Assembly: GCA_023432985.1 (NCBI GenBank)
Contig: JAEZEQ010000007.1
Location: 1 to 64,000, forward strand
DNA length: 64,000 nt
Direction of reading: 5' to 3'
Source: Bacteroidota bacterium
Lineage (GTDB): Bacteria; Bacteroidota; Bacteroidia; CAIKAF01
Below, one piece after another: positions 7,716 through 16,600 of this stretch (the first letter of the stretch is position 1; each line of letters begins with the position of its first letter). The notes under the pieces were generated by a model. The model had not been told where the DNA came from. It ran no database searches and saw nothing but the letters and a program-made list of their open reading frames with translations. Position numbers and translations under genes: made by a program.

Positions 7716-8873
7716 TTATTCGAGCCAAGAGTTTACATAAGTAGGATCTTCGATTTTGAGTGCATTTGTGGTGATTTGCAGGGGTCTGAACGTATCGATC
7801 ATTACGGCCAATTCGTTCGTTTCTGTTTTCCCTATAGATCTTTCGGTGGCGCCAGGCTGCGGGCCGTGTACTATGCCTGCCGGGTGAAGTGTAATCATCC
7901 CGTGTTCCACGTCATTTCGGCTCATAAAATCGCCATCTACATAGTAGAGAACTTCATCGCTGTCTATATTGCTGTGGTTGTATGGGGCGGGAATAGAAAG
8001 CGGATGCCAGTCGTACAAACGAGGTACAAAAGAGCAGATAACAAATTTATCCGTTTCGAAAGTTTGGTGTACCGGAGGTGGTTGGTGAATACGTCCTACC
8101 AGTGGCTCGAAATTATGAATACTAAAGCCATAGGGGAAATTATATCCGTCCCAGCCAACGACATCGAATGGGTGTGTGGCGTAGGTAATGGAATGTAATG
8201 TATCTTGTTTTTTGGTTTTAACTACAAAATTACCTTTTTCGTTGTGTGTTTCAATTTCTTGTGGCAATTTATAATCTCTTTCGCAGAAAGGTGCATGTTC
8301 GCCCAATTGTCCAAACCAATTTCTATATCTTTTCGGGGTATAAATTGGGGAGAAAGATTCTACGATAAGGAGTCGATTGTTTTCGTCATTGAAATGCATT
8401 TGGTAAATAATACCACGTGGAATTACGAGATAATCGCCATACTCGAATGGAATATTTCCCATTAAGGTTTTCAATACTCCGGAGCCTTTATGAACAAAAA
8501 TCACCTCATCGGCATCGGCATTTTTATAAAAATAATTGTCCATACTTTTGCGAGGAGCGGCTAATGCGATATAACAATCGTTGTTTACGAGTTGATATTT
8601 TCTTGCTTTCAGGAAGTCGTCTTCCGGATCTGCTTTAAACCCAAGCAATCTACGCGGTATAATATTTTTTTCAATAGCGATTTCGGGTTTCATCGAAAGG
8701 GCTTCGCCAACCTCTTTAATCTGCGTAGGTCTTTGTTCGTGATACAATAGGGATGCCATTCCGGCAAAACCCTCGGTTCCAAATAATTGTTCATAATACA
8801 AATCGCCATTTTCTTTGCGAAACTGTACATGTCTTTTAGCAGGAATTTTTCCCAATTTATGATATATAGGCAT
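7716..8873 (-). CDS. hmgA: Homogentisate 1,2-dioxygenase
   Basis: 385-residue cupin-like dioxygenase that opens the ring of homogentisate to give maleylacetoacetate. The C-terminal part holds the expected iron-binding segment, with YNHSNIDSDEVLYY followed by HPAGIVHGPQPG, the best conserved part of the family. The protein is on the short side compared with the roughly 430-460 residues of many homologues, as is usual in Bacteroidota. It stands directly upstream of hpd on the same strand, so the pair supplies two consecutive steps of tyrosine breakdown. Fumarylacetoacetase is not in the window. Confidence 0.93.
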   Translation of the reverse strand: MPIYHKLGKIPAKRHVQFRKENGDLYYEQLFGTEGFAGMASLLYHEQRPTQIKEVGEALSMKPEIAIEKNIIPRRLLGFKADPEDDFLKARKYQLVNNDCYIALAAPRKSMDNYFYKNADADEVIFVHKGSGVLKTLMGNIPFEYGDYLVIPRGIIYQMHFNDENNRLLIVESFSPIYTPKRYRNWFGQLGEHAPFCERDYKLPQEIETHNEKGNFVVKTKKQDTLHSITYATHPFDVVGWDGYNFPYGFSIHNFEPLVGRIHQPPPVHQTFETDKFVICSFVPRLYDWHPLSIPAPYNHSNIDSDEVLYYVDGDFMSRNDVEHGMITLHPAGIVHGPQPGATERSIGKTETNELAVMIDTFRPLQITTNALKIEDPTYVNSWLE

Positions 8874-8895
8874 AATAAATGGTATTTATATTTCA

Positions 8896-8903
8896 CAAAT
8901 TTA
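8896..8903 (-). promoter_or_regulatory. -7 element of hmgA
   Basis: TAAATTTG on the minus strand fits TAnnTTTG, 22 bases before the hmgA ATG. A TTTA about 17 bases upstream may serve as the -33 element. Confidence 0.5.
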
Positions 8904-9062
8904 AGCTATCTGTAAGAAATAAAGGCTGATAAATATCAGGATTTAGAAAAAAAGCACTTTTTGTGGGGTGAATAAGAATAAGAAAATAAACATTTTTTTT
9001 ATCAAATAGTTGGAAATATCAAAAATAATTATAGAAATTGCACTAGTTAATTATTTTACATT

Positions 9063-9317
9063 ATGGCTCTTTATGTTGGAAACTTGCCTTGGCGTATGCG
9101 CGACAACGACCTGGCAGACGTATTTGCAGAATACGGACCGGTAACGTCGGCAAAAATCGTTATTGATAACAAAACTCGTCGAAGCAAAGGCTTTGGTTTT
9201 GTTGAACTCAGCGATGAATCGAATGAAGATGCTGCGATAGCGGCTCTTGATGGAAAAGAAACCCAAGGTCGTCAGCTCCGTGTGAGTAAGGCTATGGGTG
9301 GCAAAAAAGATGAATAA
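9063..9317 (+). CDS. Small RRM RNA-binding protein
   Basis: 84-residue protein consisting of one RNA-recognition motif. RNP2 is LYVGNL at residues 3-8 and RNP1 is KGFGFVEL in the middle; a short basic and acidic tail (GGKKDE) follows. Such single-RRM proteins occur in Cyanobacteria and Bacteroidota and bind single-stranded RNA; targets are unknown. It is a monocistronic gene with a strong terminator. The upstream 189 bases are very A+T-rich and no clear TAnnTTTG element was found. Confidence 0.93.
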   Translation: MALYVGNLPWRMRDNDLADVFAEYGPVTSAKIVIDNKTRRSKGFGFVELSDESNEDAAIAALDGKETQGRQLRVSKAMGGKKDE

Positions 9318-9345
9318 TTTTTTTTTCTTTCCTGAAAAACTTAAA

Positions 9346-9380
9346 AGAGACAGCATCTCATGATGTTGTCTCTTTTTTTT
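9346..9380 (+). terminator. Intrinsic terminator of the RRM gene
   Basis: A long stem from AGAGACA (9346-9352) to TGTCTCT (9367-9373) is followed by a run of T to 9380. Confidence 0.9.
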
Positions 9381-9405
9381 ATTCTTAAATGAGCTAAATA
9401 TTTTT

Positions 9406-10308
9406 CTAAAAATCGCGGGGATTAAGAAATACCGGTTCGGGTTTTCTTGGTTTTTTCCATGCGAAAGAAAGCATGAGTTCGTGTGTGCCTATATTATAAG
9501 GCTGCAAGCGGCTCAATGTATAGTCGAACGCATATCCGATCCGAACGCCTTTGCCCACGTTAACTCCGAGGAGTACAGATGCCGCATCTTGTAAGCGGTA
9601 ACCCAATCCTGCCCATAGGCGATCTTTAAGAAAATGAGCGGTCAGATTTCCTTCCACTTGTGTTTTGAAAAGGCTGGTACGCACTAAGAGTGCCGGCACC
9701 AGAGTCACATTTTTCACCTTGAAATTATAACTACCGTAAGCTATATAAATTCTTGTCCAATACGGATGCTTAGTCCCTTGGCCCCCTATTATATGCGGCA
9801 CCGATACGCCCACTTTATAATTGGGATGCACAACTTCGAGTCCGACAGAGAGGTCGGGTTGCCATTTATTTTGACTAATATCTTGCAAAAGGGGTTCATT
9901 GGGATCGGCGAATTGGAGTTCGCTCATTTTGGTACTTGTATTTATAAAACCCAAGCCTACACCGGCACTTAGAAAAGTGCGATCATTCAATGTAATATGA
10001 TAGGCATAATTGAGTCGAACATTGGCATTTCTTTGAAAGCCGAAGCGGTCGTAAAAACCGGAAATACCGACAACTGAATTGGCTTTGGCGATATACATCC
10101 CTGCACTTAGAATGCTGCTACCCGGTCTGTTTTCGAGTCCGAACCATTGTTCTCTTTGTAGGATTGCTGCCTCAACACCTTTATTTGTAGAAATAGAGGC
10201 CGGATTAAATACGCCGCGCAAAGATTGCCACTGGCTTATATTGGGATCCATTTGGCTCCAGTTTGGCAGACTTATGGCGAGGAAAATCAGGGTAAATATT
10301 TTTTTCAT
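9406..10308 (-). CDS. PorP/SprF family type IX secretion outer-membrane protein
   Basis: 300 residues from the ATG at 10308 (MKKIFTLIFLAISLPNWSQ, a signal peptide); the longer open frame runs back into the upstream gene. PorP/SprF proteins are outer-membrane beta-barrels of T9SS. SprF-type members are needed for secretion or attachment of a neighbouring cargo that has a type B (CHU_C) tail. That fits here: it is the last gene of an operon that includes a type B cargo at 12225-13688 and a PorE-like protein, with only 4 bases between it and the latter. Family assignment is strong; the partner is inferred from order. Confidence 0.88.
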   Translation of the reverse strand: MKKIFTLIFLAISLPNWSQMDPNISQWQSLRGVFNPASISTNKGVEAAILQREQWFGLENRPGSSILSAGMYIAKANSVVGISGFYDRFGFQRNANVRLNYAYHITLNDRTFLSAGVGLGFINTSTKMSELQFADPNEPLLQDISQNKWQPDLSVGLEVVHPNYKVGVSVPHIIGGQGTKHPYWTRIYIAYGSYNFKVKNVTLVPALLVRTSLFKTQVEGNLTAHFLKDRLWAGLGYRLQDAASVLLGVNVGKGVRIGYAFDYTLSRLQPYNIGTHELMLSFAWKKPRKPEPVFLNPRDF

Positions 10309-10312
10309 AATC

Positions 10313-12220
10313 TTATTGGGCATTGGTAACTTGGAAGGTTGTTCGTCTGTTTTGTGCATGTTGTTCTTCTGTGGTGGCATTTTTGTGAATCGGGTTCGTT
10401 TCGCCCCAACCTTTGGCACTTAATCGATGTGCCTCTATGCCATTTTCAACGAGATAGTTCACCACACTTTTTGCTCTTCTTTGCGATAAATCCATATTAT
10501 ATGTTTCGCCTCCCTGTTCGTCGGAATGGGAATTAATAACTATGGAAACAGCCGGAGTTTCTTTCAGGAGTGTAATTAATTTTTGCAATTCTCTTTTCGA
10601 TTCAGGAGTTAAGTCGGCCTTATTGTATGCGTAATAGATATTATCCAGTTTAATTTCCTCCTTGGTAATCTTAAGCAGAGGAATAGACATATTATTTCTT
10701 TGTTTTAAAATGTCTGACTGATCTGTTGTAGCTTGTAGGTTTAGTGCGGGTATAGAGCTAGATCCGGAGAAGAAACCTTCAGCCGAGCCCAATACTTTAT
10801 AGCCTACTTCCGGGTTCATGTTTTCTAAATAAAACTTACCGTTTTTATCACTTGTTGCCTCCAAAATACTACCGTCAGTTCCTTGTATATATATTTTGGC
10901 AAATGGGATGGGTTCCTTTGTTTTTTCGTCGTTTATGGAACCGGCAATGGTTTTGAATTTAGGATCCAATTCGAAAAAATAAATATCGTCTCCGCCTATG
11001 CCACCTGCGCGATTGCTACAATAGTAACCTTCATATTTAGAGTGTGAAGATTGAATAAACCCAAAATCATCTGCGGGCGAATTAAAGGGTTTGGGCATAG
11101 GTACCGGATTTTTGGGAGTTCCGTTATTATAATCTGCTTTATAGATATCGTATCCTCCAATTCCTTGCAGGGCATTACTTGAGAAATAAAACATACTGTC
11201 GCCTGCCAGAGATGGGAAACCTTCGTGGCCTATTGTATTAATTTTATCGCCTAAATTAGTCGGACTGCCCCATGCATTCGTTCCACTACCTTTAGAGGCT
11301 TTAAAGATATCTTTACCGCCAATGCCACCCGGTCTGTCGGATGTGAAAAACAAGGTTCTTCCGTCGGCACTGATGGCAGGATGTGCATAATTAAATCCGT
11401 CGAGACAAAAAGGCAAAACTTGTGGGCTACCCCATTTGCCTATATTTGGATCAAATGAAGTGGAGAGAATTACACAATTTTTTCCTTTACCATCAGGGCC
11501 GTTACATTGCGAAAAATATCCGATTTTGTGTACGGGATCATAAGTGAAACTCCCGTTATTATAAATGGAATTGATATTTTCTGGCAATACCTTGCTGATT
11601 TTCCATTCCTTATTTTGGTCTTTTTCGGCGAGGATCAGCTTACTGAAACCTTGTCCGGTTTTCTTATCTTTTTCCTTACTGAAGAGAGATCCTGCGGAGG
11701 TAAATACGGCCATTTTTTCATTAATAAGCGAAAAGCCATAATCTCCCATTTCACTATTTATATTCTTTAAATTTCGGTGCAATAATACGCCGGGAAGTTC
11801 TTCAACCTTTGATGCATTTTGTGCATTTTTTAATTTTAAACGAGCAAAGTTCCCCCATACGCTATCATTTTGCGCCATTTTGTAATAGTTAGCCGCTTGG
11901 TCGTACTTGCCCTGATAGGTAAGAATATCGCCATAATACACTTGCATTTCGGCATTTTGATAATTGGATTTTAAGGCTTCGTCATACCATTTTTGAGCTT
12001 GTGAAAAATCGTTCAAGAAATAATAACAATGGCCTAGTTTTGCCATGGCGTCTGCCTTTGTTGTTTCATTTTGCACGCGGCCAATTGCTTTTTCAATATC
12101 CAATGCCGCATCCATATAGTTTTTATCTTCATATTTCCATAGGGCTCTTTCCAAAGGAGTTTGAGCATTCAAATGTATACAAAGCAAGGTGCTGAAAAGT
12201 AATAATATCTTGTTTTTCAT
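10313..12220 (-). CDS. PorE-like protein: TPR, WD40-like propeller, OmpA domain
   Basis: 635 residues with signal peptide, TPR repeats (about 20-150), a PD40/WD40-like propeller (about 155-425; repeated DGRTLFFTSDRPGG-type units), a carboxypeptidase-regulatory-like fold (about 427-500) and a C-terminal OmpA domain (NSHSDEQGG near 565). This is the layout reported for PorE of the T9SS, which links the outer-membrane machinery to peptidoglycan through its OmpA domain. It lies 4 bases after the type B cargo gene and 4 bases before the PorP/SprF gene. Bacteroidota have several paralogues of this layout, so it may be a dedicated accessory copy rather than the core PorE. Confidence 0.88.
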   Translation of the reverse strand: MKNKILLLFSTLLCIHLNAQTPLERALWKYEDKNYMDAALDIEKAIGRVQNETTKADAMAKLGHCYYFLNDFSQAQKWYDEALKSNYQNAEMQVYYGDILTYQGKYDQAANYYKMAQNDSVWGNFARLKLKNAQNASKVEELPGVLLHRNLKNINSEMGDYGFSLINEKMAVFTSAGSLFSKEKDKKTGQGFSKLILAEKDQNKEWKISKVLPENINSIYNNGSFTYDPVHKIGYFSQCNGPDGKGKNCVILSTSFDPNIGKWGSPQVLPFCLDGFNYAHPAISADGRTLFFTSDRPGGIGGKDIFKASKGSGTNAWGSPTNLGDKINTIGHEGFPSLAGDSMFYFSSNALQGIGGYDIYKADYNNGTPKNPVPMPKPFNSPADDFGFIQSSHSKYEGYYCSNRAGGIGGDDIYFFELDPKFKTIAGSINDEKTKEPIPFAKIYIQGTDGSILEATSDKNGKFYLENMNPEVGYKVLGSAEGFFSGSSSIPALNLQATTDQSDILKQRNNMSIPLLKITKEEIKLDNIYYAYNKADLTPESKRELQKLITLLKETPAVSIVINSHSDEQGGETYNMDLSQRRAKSVVNYLVENGIEAHRLSAKGWGETNPIHKNATTEEQHAQNRRTTFQVTNAQ

Positions 12221-12224
12221 ATAT

Positions 12225-13688
12225 TTATCTAACTAAGGTAACCGGGAACTTCATCGTTATAAGTTCGCCCGCTGCATTATAAAATTTCACAATAGCATAA
12301 TAGGTTCCATTTCCGGCCTTACTGCCATTTGCCATACCGTCCCATCCGCCATTGCCCATATAGATGGTTTGTCCCCATCGGGTTACAACGGCCATATCTA
12401 CGCCGGCCAGCAATACGTCGTTTACTCCGTCGCCGTTCGGACTAAAAGCGTTGGGTAAATTGTCTATACAGTAATCCATAGAAAAGTCGATAGATATAGT
12501 ATCACTGAGCAAACAGGGTTCAATGCTCATTTCTTTATAAACGGTCACCGAGTAAATTCCTCCCGATGAGGGCTGAATGATTGCGGTTGTATCGGGTAGG
12601 GGCTGCCCATTTTTGAACCAGCTATAGGTTGCATCAGGAACTTGAGCCTGAAGGGGTGGAATAAAACCGGTGAGGGGACATAATTTCAAATCTTCTCCCA
12701 ATCCGATAATGGGTTGTGTGCCAATCAGCGCCGAAATAGACATTTGTTGCATAAAATTCATGCATTTATCGGCGATGCTATTTCCGTCTGTACCTTCTTT
12801 TATACCAACAGTTACGGTTTTGCCGGGGACTACGCCGTCGAGTACTACATCTATATAGGAAGTATATCCGTTGCTTCCGTTACATTCCGGGCCAATAGCG
12901 CCAACTACCGCAATCGTATTTCCTGCAGAATCTGTAGCAAAGAAATCGGAACCATCGGCGGCAATAGTGCTGCAGCTGATCCATTCGTTGAAATAAATCC
13001 GCATTCCGAAGTTCTTGCAAACAAAGCTTGCAGAATCGGCTTGCGGGGGAGTGTTATCGAGCAGGGTAACCGTGCTAGGGGTGAAATCGAGCGTATAGCC
13101 TGAGTGAGTAGCACTGAAATTGCTGATATTAATCACAAAAGTTTGCCCGGCGGTCATGGGAATTGCTGCTTCGTTTTGGTTGAAAAGCGTATCATTGTTG
13201 GCCCCTGTATTTCCGGGTATGGCTGAATAATTGCAGGCAACCTGCAGAGCCGGATTCACGAAGATTTCTTCACAGGAATTCTGACTAAGATCGAATACGG
13301 CCCAATCGTAGTCGTCGGCAGGGTTCAGCGGAGAAATGGTAAAATGTAAGATTCCGCTATTCTGCGCTGTGAAGGCATACCAAACATCATTTTGTTCTCC
13401 TGTTTGCAGGCAAGAAATACCCGGATTAATTTCATTGGGAATATTTCCTGAACCAACATAAGAAAAGGTTTGTACATAGGTATTTTGACATACGGGCAGG
13501 GCATTAAAGCAATCCTGTTCGGGCAAATAATTTTTGGTTTGATGTGCATTCTGGTTCATAGCTTTCGCTTTTTCCCATTTTGCCTCTTCCAGTTTTTGCC
13601 ATTGCGGATTTTCCTGTGCGTAGGTATAAATATAGGTTGGAGTTAGCAAGGCTGTGAGCCAAAGCATTTTCTTTATTTTACTATGCAT
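12225..13688 (-). CDS. T9SS type B cargo with CHU_C-type C-terminal domain
   Basis: 487 residues from the ATG at 13688 (MHSKIKKMLWLTALLTPTY, signal peptide); an earlier ATG lies inside the upstream gene. The middle has a region seen near the N-terminus of Bacteroidota adhesins (CFNALPVCQNTYVQTFSYVG) and an Ig-like part. The tail from about 405 is the gliding-motility-associated C-terminal domain (NAFSPNGDGVNDVLL, then VTRWGQTIYMGNGGWDG). Such tails direct export by T9SS and often need a neighbouring SprF-like protein, which is present two genes downstream. The spacing to the giant adhesin gene is 7 bases. The molecular function is unknown. Confidence 0.87.
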   Translation of the reverse strand: MHSKIKKMLWLTALLTPTYIYTYAQENPQWQKLEEAKWEKAKAMNQNAHQTKNYLPEQDCFNALPVCQNTYVQTFSYVGSGNIPNEINPGISCLQTGEQNDVWYAFTAQNSGILHFTISPLNPADDYDWAVFDLSQNSCEEIFVNPALQVACNYSAIPGNTGANNDTLFNQNEAAIPMTAGQTFVINISNFSATHSGYTLDFTPSTVTLLDNTPPQADSASFVCKNFGMRIYFNEWISCSTIAADGSDFFATDSAGNTIAVVGAIGPECNGSNGYTSYIDVVLDGVVPGKTVTVGIKEGTDGNSIADKCMNFMQQMSISALIGTQPIIGLGEDLKLCPLTGFIPPLQAQVPDATYSWFKNGQPLPDTTAIIQPSSGGIYSVTVYKEMSIEPCLLSDTISIDFSMDYCIDNLPNAFSPNGDGVNDVLLAGVDMAVVTRWGQTIYMGNGGWDGMANGSKAGNGTYYAIVKFYNAAGELITMKFPVTLVR

Positions 13689-13695
13689 AGGTCGC

Positions 13696-16600
13696 TTAGT
13701 TTTGTTTTTGAATAATGAAACGAGAAGAGATGGATTTGCCGTTAATATGTCCGCGCAATGCATAAACACCCGGGGCAAAATGAGCAGTGTTCAGGGTCCA
13801 TTCTCCTTTTTCCGTTTGTTTGTTTTGTTCGCCTTTATACACCGTTTTGCCCGACATATCTATGATATCCAGATAAAGAATTCCCATTTCTGCATGTGTA
13901 AATGAGATATGTATATTATCTACAGCCGGATTTGGATAAATCAGGAATGCAGATGATTGGTCGTATTCATTATTCGATAAAGCTTTGTTTACGTATATAG
14001 TTCGAATAATGGTATCTGATCCACAGGCATTGCTTACGATAAGTCGCACAAAATAGCTTCCGTTATCGGGGAATTGATGCATAGGGTTTTGGGTTGTATC
14101 TATGGCAGAGCCATCTCCAAAGTCCCATGTCCAGCTATCGGCATGCAAGGAATAATCGCTAAAGTAGGACAGTAAGCCGTTATTTTGATTATTAAATCCG
14201 GCTACCGGCAATGGATCAACGGTTATGGTAATTCCTGAGCTGGAGCTACAGTTCTGTGCTGAACTTACGGTATAGGTTACCCAATGAGATCCGACTCCGG
14301 AAACTGCGGGATCGAACAGGTTATTATTTACATAAGGGCCTCCTCCCCAGGTTCCTCCCGGAGTAGCAGCGCTTAGAGTGTATATACCGCTACCTTCACA
14401 AAGGACACCGGGATAATTGATTGTAGCATCGGGATTGGGATTCACTTGAATGAAGGTGCTATCAAATCCGGCGCAACCATTTCCGCCATATACGGTATAG
14501 ACTACCAAATGGGATCCTACTCCGGCAATAATCGGATCAAAGAGTCCGGCTGCCGAAATATAACCACTATTTCCGGTCCACACACCGCCGGGGATATTGG
14601 CAAAAAGCAGATTTGTGCCATCGTTCAAACAAGCTTGAGTGGGAGAAAGAATGCTCACATTAGGAGCTGCATTTACGGCTATAGTTGTTGAATAACTATC
14701 GGAACAACCGGCCAGAGAAACGCTATAGGTAACAGGATGTAGACCCGGGCCCGCGATTGCCGGATCAAAGAGCCCCGTTGGCGAAATATAAGGGCCTCCG
14801 GTCCATGTACCGCCCGGACTAACCGGATTAAGCGCGATGATGCCGTCGGAGCTGCATAATGGAGTAGAAGGAACGCTAAAGCTTGCGTCGGGAGAAGGGT
14901 TTACAATAATGTTTGATTGCACAGTTGCAGAACATCCTGCTCCATTGCTCACCGTGTATATTACAGGGAATGTTCCTGCTCCACTCTGGGTGGGATAAAA
15001 CAGTCCGTTTATAGTAACAAATGGATTGCCGCTATATACACCTCCGGCTGGGGTTGCAGCCAGGTTTTGAACAGGGTCAGCCGAACAAAAGCTAAGTGTT
15101 GGAGCTATAGATGGAGTGGGTGCTGCGTTAACAAGGATGGCCATGTTCGAAAATGCCGAACAGCTGCCCAGGTTTACGTTGTATTGAACCATATGGGTTC
15201 CCGCTCCTGCGATGGCCGGATCGAAGATTCCGGTGGCCGTTACAAAAGCTCCTCCCGAAAAAGTACCCCCCGGAGTTACCGCAGTCAACTGTATGGGTGC
15301 ATCGGAAGTACAGAGTAGGTTAACCGGCGTAAGAGTAGGATTGGGGCTGGCAGAAACCAGAATATTTTGAGTGGTTGAGCTGCTACAAGTTCCGGATACC
15401 AGGGTATGAGTAACCGGAAATTGACCTGAACCGGTAATAGCCGGATCGAAAGAGCCCGCTGCAGAAATATATGGCCCGCCACTCCATGTTCCACCCGGAT
15501 TAATTCCGCTTAATAAAACAGGGCTGCTGCCGGCACAAATAATAGGTTGCGGATTAATAGCAGCATTGGGTGAAGCATTTACATTTACTGTAGTCGAATC
15601 GATGCTTGTACAATTATTTGCATCTGTGATGCTGTAGAATATTTGAAAACTACCGGCTCCGGATTGAGCGGGGTCGAATACACCGGCTGTACTTGTGAAA
15701 GGTCCGTTCCAGCTGCCTCCCAAAGGTAGTGCATTTAATAAAGTTGCGGAACCATTATCGCATAATGTGGAATTGCTTCCCATGCTGATTACCGGAGCGG
15801 TATTTACCTGAACATTCGTCGTGGCATATCCGATACAACCCTGTGGAGATGTGTACTGGTAAACCAACATATGAACGCCCGGGCCTGCTATGCTTGGATC
15901 AAACTGTCCGCCTCCTGTAATAAATGCGCCTCCCATAAACAGTCCGCCCACCGGTGTTGCATTTATCTGCGTTATACCTCCGTTATTACAAAATATCGAG
16001 GGTCCGTTTATGGTAGGAGTAGGAGATGCGTTAATCGTAATTGTTTGCATTGCAGAAGAGGGACAAAGTCCGCCCGTTTGATAACTTATCGTATAAGACC
16101 CGGGATTTGATGAAGCCAGATTTATTTCTCCATTCGTGCCATTAAATACTAATCCCCCCGGTGATGCAGAAAAGACACCTCCTGTAGGCGCAACAACGGG
16201 AAGCGGATTCAAATCGGCGCTGCAATATGCACTTGAAAAATAGGTTAGATTCGCATTTGTACCCGCATTTATGGTTACTATAGCTGTTCCGGTTGCATTG
16301 CAATATTGTGCGGGTAGTTGGTAAGTTATGGTATAGGTGCCGGGAGCCGAATTGGCTAAATCAATTTCTCCGGTAGAAGTAGATACAAAAGTCAATGTCG
16401 CCGGCGATGCAGAAAAGCTTCCTCCGGGTGTTTGTATAAGTGGGAGTGGATTAGAGCTTGCATTGTTGCAATAAGATGCCGCATTATAGCTTATGCTTGC
16501 ATCTCCGTTCGGGCGCACATAAACCTGATCGCTTACCGACACATTTGAGGCACAAACACCGCTCTGTACTATTGCTCTATATGTGTGTAATCCGGGTGTA

